Source: Bradyrhizobium manausense (lineage in GTDB: Bacteria; Pseudomonadota; Alphaproteobacteria; Rhizobiales; Xanthobacteraceae). From it: a stretch of DNA of 64,000 nucleotides. Position numbers and translations under genes: made by a program. The notes beneath the pieces were generated by a model. It was given only the letters and a program-made list of their open reading frames with translations. It was not told the DNA's origin and made no database searches. The stretch spans positions 310,001-374,000 of the forward strand of contig NZ_JAFCJI010000001.1 of assembly GCF_018131105.1 (NCBI RefSeq), given 5' to 3'. Each line of letters opens with the position of its first letter. Positions within the stretch are counted from its first letter, which is position 1. This document shows, in pieces, positions 55,322-63,538 of this stretch.

Positions 55322-56755
55322 TTGGAAGGTTTACTGAAGAATCGATACTCGGTCGTTGGACTGTTCCTGGCGGTACTTTTCTCGGTCAATACCGTCTTCA
55401 TTGTCGTCTATCATTTGGCCGGCGTGACCGGCAGTTCGGCATTCAGCGCGGCACTTTTCTTTGTCTGCGAGACCACGATCTTGGTCCTTACTTTTCGTTA
55501 TGTGAAGGTCATTCCGGCGGACTGGCTGTTCTGCGTGTTCCTCCTCGCAATTGCGGTATCTCTTGCAAGGAACGGGATAACCGCTGGATCCAAGGAGACT
55601 GCTATCTTATTTGTTGCAATCGCTGCTTACCCTACTTGCCGCTTTATCTCTGCCGGGGCAATCGGACAGACCAAGCGGGCGTTCGGTCTCACCAGTGCGT
55701 TCATTGCGCTCTTTGGTGCGTGTGCGACGGCTTGCGCTCTCTATCAACAGTGGCCAGTACCGGCCGGCAAGCCGGACGTGTTTGGCAATGATGCCGCCGG
55801 GACACACTATCTGATGGCGCTGGGATTCTTTGTAAGCTTTGTCGCAACTCAAAAACTTACGCAAAGGCAAGCAGCTATCATATCGGCCGTGTTATTCGTG
55901 AGTTGCACAATCTTTGCGGCTGCTCTTGTCAGATTTACGTTCCTTGTCCTTGTTGCATCCATGCTTATCGCTTGGCTCCTGAGCGTTGGTAAGTCACGCC
56001 AGCACATCGCGACGTTTATCGGCGTTATCGTTGTCGCCGTCGTTTGTGGGACGCTTGTGCGGTTTGATAAGATTCCGATCTTGATTAGCTTTTTGACGGA
56101 GACAAACGCACAGCGAAACGCCTCGACATCGCTTCCACCCCCGGTCGCTGCTACGCCTCAGGCAGTGCTCCCGCCGAAAGTGTCTGATGGCTCGCTGCCA
56201 GCGATCTCGCCGTCGCAAGCGATCCCGTCGTCTTCGGCGATCCCACCTTCGCCGGCGACTAATTCTGAGCCTGCGGCAAGCGGCTTACCTTCGGCATCGG
56301 TTCCACCGGCGGCGTCGAGATCTCACGACATCTGGCCGCCGAGTTGCGGTCTGGAGGTCAATATCAGAAACTCTTTTGCTGAACGGAAGGCTCTTTGGCA
56401 GGATTCCGCTTATCTGATTCCGCGCTCTGGGCTGTTTGGATTTGGGCTCGACGCCTTCATGGAATTGTCCTGTATGAAGGGGTTTCCACCTCACAACTCG
56501 ATCTTTCAGGCCTTTATCGAGTTCGGATGGATCGGCGGAACTGCTTTGAGCGGTATGATCATCTTTATTTTGTTCAGACTTTTTAGGGTCGCCCGGATCA
56601 ATGAGGACGCGCGGTTTGTGTTCTGCATGTTGAGCTTCGCGACACTGATCAGCTTGGCTCACGGAAGGCTGAGCAGAGATTGGGTGCTCTTCGGGATGTT
56701 AGGCTTGGGTTCAGCGATGGTGGAGCTTATGGGGTCCTATAGAAAGGTCTCCTAG
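55322..56755 (+). CDS. O-antigen ligase/polymerase family protein with Pro/Ser-rich loop insertion
   Basis: The 477-residue protein starts at a TTG with GGGGGGCTAGG upstream. It shares the topology and the C-terminal motif of its left neighbour (FGFGLDAFMEL, PPHNSIFQAFIEFGWIGG). Between residues ~260 and ~345 it carries an 80-residue Pro/Ser/Ala-rich, low-complexity insertion in the large periplasmic loop, absent from the neighbour. It is a paralogue by tandem arrangement but has diverged. The insertion may be a flexible linker and not part of the active site. GC content is lower than in the core genes. Confidence 0.85.
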   Translation: MEGLLKNRYSVVGLFLAVLFSVNTVFIVVYHLAGVTGSSAFSAALFFVCETTILVLTFRYVKVIPADWLFCVFLLAIAVSLARNGITAGSKETAILFVAIAAYPTCRFISAGAIGQTKRAFGLTSAFIALFGACATACALYQQWPVPAGKPDVFGNDAAGTHYLMALGFFVSFVATQKLTQRQAAIISAVLFVSCTIFAAALVRFTFLVLVASMLIAWLLSVGKSRQHIATFIGVIVVAVVCGTLVRFDKIPILISFLTETNAQRNASTSLPPPVAATPQAVLPPKVSDGSLPAISPSQAIPSSSAIPPSPATNSEPAASGLPSASVPPAASRSHDIWPPSCGLEVNIRNSFAERKALWQDSAYLIPRSGLFGFGLDAFMELSCMKGFPPHNSIFQAFIEFGWIGGTALSGMIIFILFRLFRVARINEDARFVFCMLSFATLISLAHGRLSRDWVLFGMLGLGSAMVELMGSYRKVS

Positions 56756-56887
56756 CAGCATAGGGGCGATGTAGATCGTTCCACCGAGCGTTGTTCCTCC
56801 CGCGAGCCATCAATACACTAACAATCGATGTCATTATGCTTCGGCATTGAGATATTGATGCCTGAATTCCAACGTATCGGCTACGCC

Positions 56888-58465
56888 ATGCAAAATAAGA
56901 AACATCGAATCCTTACAATGCTGGCCGCGATCGTTCTTGGGGGGCTATTCATTTTTCATTTCGGAACGTTTGTTGACCGCGCCCAGCCGGCATTGATCGA
57001 TGACCATGACATTCTGATGCCTCTTGGTATCGAGGGGCAGCCCACTGCACCGTTGCGCGATATCTGGGCAGATCTTACGAATACCGATGAGTACCGAGAG
57101 ATTGCCCAGACCGGAAAATCCGGACGGTTTCGTCCCGCCTATTATCCTCTCCGAGCGATCGAGACCTACTTATGGGGCGCTAACATTCGCCTGTGGTCGA
57201 TCGCTCGATTTGGACTTTACGCCAGCACAACAGTCGTCATCTTTTCGCTCTTCCTGCGGACCTTTGGCTTGGCGAGCGGGTTGGTTTTTGTTGCATTCTA
57301 CCTGGGGCATAAATCGTGGGCGGATATCTTTCCGCGATTGGGACCGGTCGAAATCCAATGCGTTCTGGTTGGGACATTGCTCGTTTGGTTGCTTTGGCGC
57401 TGGATTGAGAAGGGAAGGTCGTTCGCTCTCTATTTCGCCATACCAACAGCGCTCCTGTTCGGAGCGATGAAGGAGCCTGACCCCCTGCTTCTGATCGCGA
57501 GTGGCGGCTTACTCCTGGTTTGCGGTTTCTTGTCAGAGACGAAGCGAATGGTCTCCGGCGGAGCGATTTTGCTTGCATCGGGAGCGGTCGTGTTCGTCAT
57601 ATTTCTGCGCATCACATTAGGTGCGACAAGCACAGGCATCGTGTCACCGTCGGGACCCTGGAAGTCGTATCTGGAGCATCGCGGCGAAGACGCCCTTTCA
57701 TGGGTCGTTCTCGTTCCCGTGCTCGTGGTAGGTCTTGCGATGGTTGCGCGTGCGTTGAACAGGTTCAAGATGAGTTGGGGGGAACTGTTAGCGCTCTTGC
57801 TCGCGTTGCTGTCCATCGAAGTGATGAGATTGGCTCTGTACTATATTAGCTTCTCAATGACCTTCGACGGCTATAACGACGCTATCGGGATGCGGTATGG
57901 CTACCCCTTGGCGTTGATGCAAAGCCTCGTAGCCGCGGTGGTATTGGGCAGGCTCGCGACGGGCGGAGGCGAGGCGTTTGTATCGCGCACGTCGCGGACA
58001 GTTGCATTGTGCTGCTTCCTGGCGGTTCTAATTCTTAACCATGGTCTATTCTCGCCCTATCTGCTCAGGAATCGTGATTGGTGGCTGAAGTTCAATACGG
58101 ACACAAGCACGGCGATCACTGAGGCGGCTCGGTTGCTTGCCGAAGCCCGCAGAGAAAACAAGAACCCTGTCCTCATTGCGACGGGACCATCGCTTGAGTA
58201 TGAACCCAAGTTGTCGCTGATTCTTTTCCTAAAGAGGAAGATGCCTGACACAGTGGTGTATTTCGATCCAGACGAAAAGACCATCAACGCTGAGGCCTAT
58301 CGAGCAAAGTCAATCGAGTGGGGTGGTACGCCGCTGTCGCCCGAAGTCCGAGCGTCTCTAGCCGAGCGGGGATGCGTCGACGTTCACATTGACGACCGCG
58401 AATATTCAAACCCCAGTTGCAAGGTGCTGAATATCTTGAACATCGCAAGTCGGCCGGCACCTTAG
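56888..58465 (+). CDS. Polytopic membrane protein, possibly a GT-C-type glycosyltransferase
   Basis: From the ATG at 56888 (MQNKKHRILTMLAAIVLGGL) the product is 525 residues; ATGs at 56828 and 56858 would extend it, and none has a clear ribosome-binding site. It shows about nine to eleven transmembrane segments, a DDHDIL motif in the first periplasmic loop (the acidic pattern seen in GT-C glycosyltransferases), and a ~110-residue hydrophilic C-terminal domain. I cannot place it in a known family. It follows two O-antigen-ligase-like genes on the same strand, which suggests glycan export or sugar transfer. Confidence 0.65.
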   Translation: MQNKKHRILTMLAAIVLGGLFIFHFGTFVDRAQPALIDDHDILMPLGIEGQPTAPLRDIWADLTNTDEYREIAQTGKSGRFRPAYYPLRAIETYLWGANIRLWSIARFGLYASTTVVIFSLFLRTFGLASGLVFVAFYLGHKSWADIFPRLGPVEIQCVLVGTLLVWLLWRWIEKGRSFALYFAIPTALLFGAMKEPDPLLLIASGGLLLVCGFLSETKRMVSGGAILLASGAVVFVIFLRITLGATSTGIVSPSGPWKSYLEHRGEDALSWVVLVPVLVVGLAMVARALNRFKMSWGELLALLLALLSIEVMRLALYYISFSMTFDGYNDAIGMRYGYPLALMQSLVAAVVLGRLATGGGEAFVSRTSRTVALCCFLAVLILNHGLFSPYLLRNRDWWLKFNTDTSTAITEAARLLAEARRENKNPVLIATGPSLEYEPKLSLILFLKRKMPDTVVYFDPDEKTINAEAYRAKSIEWGGTPLSPEVRASLAERGCVDVHIDDREYSNPSCKVLNILNIASRPAP

Positions 58466-58969
58466 AACGTCGATGGCGGTTGGCCTGAGCTTCTTGCTTG
58501 TCCCTGGGACATTGGTCGAGCTACGAGGGACCACGCGGATTTTCGCGCGCGAGAGCCGAAGGTGCGAATAGCAAATAATGGCGAACTAAAGTGCTTGTGC
58601 GCCAACGGGAATGATAGATGAGAATCGTTATCGTAGTGGTAATCATACCCCTCCTGATAATCGTCGGCCTGTATGAGACTGCGCAGGATTGTGGGATCGA
58701 GGTGACAGGATTCAGGTCGTCTTTCACTTCGATGTGCAGAAATGGCAACTAGAGTGCGAAAGCGCCGCCCTGTGATGATCGGTGTGACCGGACATTTTTG
58801 TTCTTGAATTACCGGCTCAGGACGAGGTGCTTGCGGCTTTAACTTGGTCGTGTTTGGGGCGATCTGTGTGTACAACTACACAGACCTGCAGGTGTGATTG
58901 AACTAAGTGCTGACTTTACTCAACTAGCGGTAGTTCAGTAGCCCTTGATCCAAGGCAGGATTTTCAGTC
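58466..58969. other. Intergenic region in the island, no supported gene
   Basis: About 500 bases of lower GC between the polytopic protein and the zinc-ribbon gene. Only short minus-strand frames with shadow-like composition are open. No hairpin terminator with a T-run was noticed. Confidence 0.4.
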
Positions 58970-59218
58970 GTGTTGAGGAAGCTCATTCTGCGCTGGCGAA
59001 CGCGAAATCTGCTTTTGGTTTGTCCCTCTTGCAAAGCGAGAGCTGGCGTTCCCCAATTTCGCAGGGGGCGATACATGATCGGTGAGCAGATCCTTCGCTG
59101 CAGCCAATGTGGCTCATTCAGCCCAGTGACTTATTGGCGCTTTGAGGGAGTAGGCAATAAGCGGCCTGAATCCCCTGCGTCTCCTCCTATGGGCGATCCT
59201 TCATCCAATGACTTATGA
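58970..59218 (+). CDS. Small zinc-ribbon protein
   Basis: The 82-residue product starts at a GTG with AGGA upstream and contains VCPSCKARAGV and LRCSQCGSFSPV, two CxxC knuckles 28 residues apart, as in zinc-ribbon proteins. Between them lies a basic segment (QFRRGRYMIGE). It may bind nucleic acid or act as a regulatory subunit, and no closer family is recognised. It stands alone between the polytopic membrane gene and the methyltransferase gene. Confidence 0.55.
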   Translation: MLRKLILRWRTRNLLLVCPSCKARAGVPQFRRGRYMIGEQILRCSQCGSFSPVTYWRFEGVGNKRPESPASPPMGDPSSNDL

Positions 59219-59459
59219 CCTGTGTGCGGGTGGTCCGGTCTCCGGTTGGGGTTCCACACAGTCGTCCTTCGTTTTCCGCGCGTCGTGGCTGTGAAAAAAC
59301 GCCGACGCCGAACACGGCAAGCGCGACCGGCGGCGATTGGATGCCGTCAGGTCGGAAAGGCATCCCTGTCGGCGACCAGTAAAGGCGGGGGCGCAAAGAA
59401 AACTTCTGATTGTTTCCGAATGCGTCTACCTGTATCAGATATTCATTGGATACAGGACG

Positions 59460-60194
59460 ATGCGCAATTTTTTCAAATCTGTTCCCCAGCTTCGAAGGCT
59501 TCGATATCGCGCCATGCGGCTAAAGCGTGGGGCTAAAGGAGAAGCTGACGAGACCAACATCCTGCGCCAACTCGTTGCCAAGACCCGCGCACCGAAAACG
59601 TTTATTGAGTTCGGGTTCCATCCGGTTAAATTCAATTGCGCGGCCTTCGCCTACGACCCGGATTGGCAGGGTCTGCTCATAGACGGTTCGGCCGAGCAGG
59701 TTGCAGATGCAAAGATGCTGCTCCCAAGCCGTATCGACATCCGCAACGCCTTTCTCTCACTGGACAACCTCGATTTGATCCGAAGCAAGTTCGAGCGCGT
59801 CGGAGTTCTCTCCATCGATGTCGACGGCAATGACTATTGGTTTCTCGAGAAACTGATCGCGATCGAGCCCTCGATCATTTCGGTTGAATACAATGCAAGC
59901 CTTGGACAGGCTCCGGTCACTGTGCCGTATGACGCGACCTTCGTCCGCCACCAGAAGCATCCGACTGGCTGGTACCACGGGGCATCGCTGGCTGCGCTTT
60001 CCAAACTCTGCAAGCGCTCGGGCTACGGGCTGGCTGAAGTCTCCTCCTATGGAGCCAATGCGTTTTTCACAAAATGCGGCGACCTCGATCCGGCGGCGGC
60101 CTGGAAACCGAATCGGGATCGCGACGAGTGGTCAGGAACGACGTCGGCCCAACAATGGGACACCATCAAAGATCTGCCCCTAATTTCTGTTTAA
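59460..60194 (+). CDS. FkbM-like SAM-dependent methyltransferase
   Basis: The 244-residue protein starts at 59460 (MRNFFKSVPQLRRLRYRAMR). FIEFGFHPVKFNCAAF is the SAM-binding loop, LLIDGSAEQ the acidic end of strand 2, and LSIDVDGNDYWFLEKL the motif used by FkbM-type methyltransferases, which often O-methylate sugars of polysaccharides. The upstream frame to 59337 has no ribosome-binding site. It is the last gene before attR and fits a polysaccharide-modification role together with the two O-antigen-ligase-like genes. Confidence 0.75.
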   Translation: MRNFFKSVPQLRRLRYRAMRLKRGAKGEADETNILRQLVAKTRAPKTFIEFGFHPVKFNCAAFAYDPDWQGLLIDGSAEQVADAKMLLPSRIDIRNAFLSLDNLDLIRSKFERVGVLSIDVDGNDYWFLEKLIAIEPSIISVEYNASLGQAPVTVPYDATFVRHQKHPTGWYHGASLAALSKLCKRSGYGLAEVSSYGANAFFTKCGDLDPAAAWKPNRDRDEWSGTTSAQQWDTIKDLPLISV

Positions 60195-60614
60195 AGGAAT
60201 TCTGACGAGCTTCGTTCAGGCGCACGTGGCTCCTCTGTTGGGATTTTGTGGAGAAGACGCCGCGGGTTCGGGTTTGACTTTGGTCGTTCGTTACACGAAC
60301 GCCGATATGCGTTGAGGCCTGTTGAGAGCCCAAGAATGCGCGCTACCTACCTTGCGTCGCTTCCGTCGGTGGGGGGCGGATGCACGTAAAGCCGTGCCGT
60401 CTCGACGCCACTTTCGTAGAGAAGCTCCAAAATGACCATAGCGGTCAATGGCCGTCCTGCGGTTCAAGTCCGCGGCAACCGCTGACCCAACTACGAACAC
60501 AGGCTCTCTCTGAAACCCGAACGCTCTCGTTCCGAACACGGAAATTTCATGAGTAAGATCAACGAATGAACGAAAGCGAAAATTCGGATGGAGTGTTGAC
60601 ATATAATGAGAAAT
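60195..60614. other. Gap before attR, no supported gene
   Basis: A 420-base stretch leads to the island's right end. A 103-residue minus-strand frame (60291-60602) is open but has no ribosome-binding site, no domain I recognise, and Arg-rich composition at its end, so I do not call it. It may be decayed DNA of the element. Confidence 0.4.
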
Positions 60615-60666
60615 CAGCGGATTTTGATTCCGCCATTCGGAGGTTCGATCCCTCCCGCCCCAGCCA
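60615..60666 (+). repeat. attR: 52-bp direct copy of the tRNA-Gln 3' end
   Basis: The sequence from CAGCGGATTTTG to CCCCAGCCA is identical to 44849-44900, and the preceding bases (ATGAGAAAT) do not match the tRNA's D arm. It cannot encode a full tRNA. It marks the right boundary of the island and regenerates an intact attB after excision. Confidence 0.92.
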
Positions 60667-60766
60667 GAAGCTCAACTTCTCCTGAAATTGCTGACGAAAC
60701 CGGCCTGGCTGGGGCGCTGCTGCACAGCGCTGCGACACATCACTGCCGCACAGGGGGTCGCTCGCA

Positions 60767-61459
60767 ATGGCTTTCCACATCTTTCGCCGCCAAGCGGTCT
60801 ACCATTGGCGACGTCGTACCCCTCGCGCGCTTGCCAGCGTGCTCGGCCGCCCGCATCTTTCCATGAGCCTGAAGACGACGAACCGTGGGGCGGCTCGCCG
60901 ACTGGCTACTCAGGTGAACCTGTTCTTGGATGACGTTGCAATGCTTGCCGATGGCGCCGATCCGCATCTGACGCGGTCTCAAATTGAGACAATGCTTCAT
61001 GCTGTCGTCGAAAAGCAGATGGCCAAGCTTGAGCGGATCGCGCTTGCCGCCAAGTGCGCGCCCGGCTTCGTCGTTGACCAGGCGAAGACAGACGATCTGC
61101 GGGCTTTGTGGACCTACACGCTGCTCGACGGTCAAGGGCATAGTGCCTGCGTGCGTCCTGACGATCGCGATCGGATGCTCGCCGAAGGTCTCTCGGAGGT
61201 CGACATCGAGGCCGTGAAGGATCACCTGGCGATGCTTCGGGCCAACGACATGGTGCCGACGAAGTACCATGTCCTTCGGCAAATGATCGAGGGCGTGCAG
61301 GCCGTGCCCACCGCCATGAACATGGACGTTGCGCAGGGAACATACTTCCGCGGAATGAGGCTTGCTCTTGCTCAGTCGGAACGCCGTTACGGCGGGGAGA
61401 ACCGCGCAAACCCTGCTCCACTCGGCCAACGCCATGAGCGATCGAGTGGTTGCAGATAA
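60767..61459 (+). pseudogene. Truncated DUF6538-type tyrosine integrase (remnant)
   Basis: The frame begins FHIFRRQAVYHWRRRTPRAL with GRPHLSMSLKTTNRGAARRLA, the DUF6538 N-terminal arm found on phage-type tyrosine integrases, then a helical core-binding-like region. At about 230 residues it stops before any catalytic Arg/His/Tyr box. AGGGGG stands nine bases before the ATG. It lies 100 bases outside attR, next to the tRNA-derived sequence, so it is most likely the rest of an older element that used the same site. Confidence 0.7.
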
Positions 61460-61638
61460 TGCGCGAGGCGGCTTCCAAATGCTCGCAATGGGCCCGCACG
61501 ATCAGTGGTTGTCCGCCCAGAATTTTTGGCGAGATGGCTCCGACGAGAAAAATCGTAGCCCGACCCGAATTCGAACCAGATCTCGTCCACACCGCTATGT
61601 CTTCGGAGCGGCTGCAACGCCCGCGCAACTCAGTAGTC

Positions 61639-61735
61639 TGCCGCAAGCCACGGCAGCTTTCGGGTGGACAACAACAACGTGTCGCGCTTGCGCAATCTCA
61701 GCGCCGGATGCGCCGAAGCTTCCACATTATTAGGC
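61639..61735 (+). pseudogene. Fragment of an ABC-transporter ATPase
   Basis: The translation contains KPRQLSGGQQQRVALAQ, an exact ABC signature (C-loop) motif of sugar- or polyamine-type importers, in a short frame that has neither Walker A before it nor an aspartate box after it. It is therefore a fragment, probably frameshifted. It lies within the degraded zone between the integrase remnant and the LivK-type operon. Only the signature supports the call. Confidence 0.45.
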
Positions 61736-61739
61736 GGCG

Positions 61740-62209
61740 CGTAAGGCCCATTTGACGGGTGGACAATGCGGTATAGTCCCATACGCCATTGCCTTCGGTC
61801 GAGCATTAAACAAGCATAGTAATGGACGATCCTACGACTTGTCGACCTACAAAGCGCAGCGCCAACCTACTGCAATCAACCGAAAGTTAGATCCCGATGC
61901 TGGTCGCGATTTGCATTCAAGATAGCGCTTCATGCTCCGGCGGCCTAAACTGAGACGCATCGCCCACGGCTCACACAGGGGACAGTCGAGCATACTTGTC
62001 ACTGCGACCAGCTGAGGTCATAGCACTTAGCTATTCGGCTAAAGCACTATGAGCCCCTCGCCATAATGGCTTGTGAGGACGTGAAGTCCACGCGATAGTT
62101 CGGCTCAAACGGGCGACTTTTCATTTGAAGTTGCTCGACACCGTCCTGAGTTGCGCAGACAAAATGTATCTACAGCCGAATTGAACGGTTGAGCACAGGG
62201 GGAATATCG
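61740..62209. other. Degraded intergenic zone and likely promoter of the ABC uptake operon
   Basis: About 470 bases, AT-richer than the flanks, with no ORF supported by a ribosome-binding site. It separates the ABC ATPase fragment from the solute-binding protein gene and should include its promoter. I see no tRNA or riboswitch pattern. Confidence 0.45.
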
Positions 62210-63448
62210 ATGCCAATCGATGATCGCAAATTCAGTCGGCGCGGCGTTCTTGCGGGCACCGCCGCAGGCACTTTCCTGCTGGCCGCACCGTCCATTGTCC
62301 GGGCGCAAGCTCAGTCATTGAAGATCGCGGTGCTTCTGCCACGGTCCGGCTACCTCGCTCAGGCCGGTCAAAGCTGCCATCGCGGCGCGTTGGTTTCGGC
62401 TTCGGTGCTCGCCGAACTCGGCTACAAGGTTGATCTCGTGCACATCGACATGGAGTCCAACCCCGACGTTGCGCGCACACAGACCGAACGGGCCATCAAC
62501 GAAGGCGCACAATGCGTTGTGGGGGCTTTCGACTCCGCAGGTACGCTTGCCATCGCGCAGGTCTGTGAACAGCGGCAGGTACCGCTCATCGTCAACATCG
62601 GCGCCGCGCCACAATTGACCGAGCAGGGCTACAAGTTCCTGGTTCGCAATTTTCCGACCGGCGGCATGCTCGTCGTCAATGGCCTAAAGCAAATTCAGGC
62701 CTTGATCGATACGACCAAGATTACGCCCAAGACCGCCGTGTTCCTGCATGCCAATGATAATTTCGGAATGGCGCAACGCAAGGGAATGGACGCGGTCTTT
62801 CCAAGATCCGGACTTCAGTTCCAGTTGCTGGACTCGATCGCCTATGATCCCAAGGCTCAGGATCTTTCCGTCGAGGTCACCAAGATCCGCGGACTCAATC
62901 CGGATCTGCTACTCGTGGTCACGCGCGCCGCGGACGCCATCAAGCTCGTGCGCGACATCGTGCGCCAGAAATTCCAGCCCATGGGCATCATCTCGCCCGG
63001 CGCTCCCGGACTTTACGACGAAGAGTTCTACAAGGCGCTCGGACCGCTCGCGGATTACCATATCGACGCGATACCGTGGGCCAACCCCAAGTCGAAGGTC
63101 ACCCAGACCCTCGAAGCCGCCTTCAAGAAAGAGCAGCCGAACTACCGCTTCGCGGTGGAGTGCTTCAACGTCGGCTTTACATTTGACGCGCTGCTGGTCG
63201 CAGCCGACGCCTTCAGGCGCGCCGGCACCGCAAATGGCGTGGAATTGATGAAGGCGCTCAAGGCCACCAATCTCGCCGATCACGCCATGATCGGACCACC
63301 GATCAAGTTCGACGAAAAGGGACAGAACAACGATATTCCGTCGAGCTGCGTTCAGAACCGGAGCCAGACACCTACCGTCGTGCTACCTGCAGACGTCGCT
63401 ACGATGACGCCGGTACTGCCGGAGCCTCCCTGGCAAGGCCGCACCTGA
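62210..63448 (+). CDS. ABC transporter solute-binding protein (branched-chain amino-acid/amide type)
   Basis: From the ATG at 62210 (GGGGGA upstream) the product is 412 residues. It starts with a twin-arginine-like signal (FSRRGVLAGTAAGTFLLAAP, cleavage near VRAQAQ), then the periplasmic-binding-fold start LKIAVLLPRSGYLAQAGQS, VGAFDSAGTLAIAQVCEQ, and the C-terminal half with LRVVTR-like helices. This is the LivK/AmiC type that feeds LivH-M-G-F importers. A LivH-type permease gene begins 90 bases later on the same strand, so it is an operon. The ligand could be a branched-chain or aromatic amino acid, an amide or urea. Confidence 0.88.
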   Translation: MPIDDRKFSRRGVLAGTAAGTFLLAAPSIVRAQAQSLKIAVLLPRSGYLAQAGQSCHRGALVSASVLAELGYKVDLVHIDMESNPDVARTQTERAINEGAQCVVGAFDSAGTLAIAQVCEQRQVPLIVNIGAAPQLTEQGYKFLVRNFPTGGMLVVNGLKQIQALIDTTKITPKTAVFLHANDNFGMAQRKGMDAVFPRSGLQFQLLDSIAYDPKAQDLSVEVTKIRGLNPDLLLVVTRAADAIKLVRDIVRQKFQPMGIISPGAPGLYDEEFYKALGPLADYHIDAIPWANPKSKVTQTLEAAFKKEQPNYRFAVECFNVGFTFDALLVAADAFRRAGTANGVELMKALKATNLADHAMIGPPIKFDEKGQNNDIPSSCVQNRSQTPTVVLPADVATMTPVLPEPPWQGRT

Positions 63449-63538
63449 TCTGACCCTATCCGGTTCGGGAGCATCGCATTACGCTACGATGCTCCCTGTT
63501 CGTTAAACGCTCACGACATCACCAGGCTGGAGTTGGGA

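Larger units (their letters stand above)
44849..60666. mobile_element. 15.8-kb genomic island in tRNA-Gln with phage-satellite-like left half and polysaccharide-type right half
   Basis: Exact 52-bp direct repeats mark both ends. Inside are a tyrosine integrase next to attL, a xis-like gene, an AlpA-like gene, a primase-helicase, a terminase small subunit, two serine recombinases and a lower-GC block of O-antigen-ligase-like and methyltransferase genes. No gene for a large terminase, portal, capsid, tail or lysis was found, so it is not a complete prophage. The left half fits a PICI-like satellite, and the right half is cargo or a second nested element. Confidence 0.88.

Noticed and set aside
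60291..60602. 103-residue minus-strand frame next to attR
   Set aside because: No ribosome-binding site and no recognisable domain; composition becomes Arg-rich like a shadow frame.
44901..60614. Complete prophage
   Set aside because: Integrase, primase and a small terminase are present, but no large terminase, portal, capsid, tail, holin or endolysin gene can be read in any frame, so a satellite or decayed element fits better.
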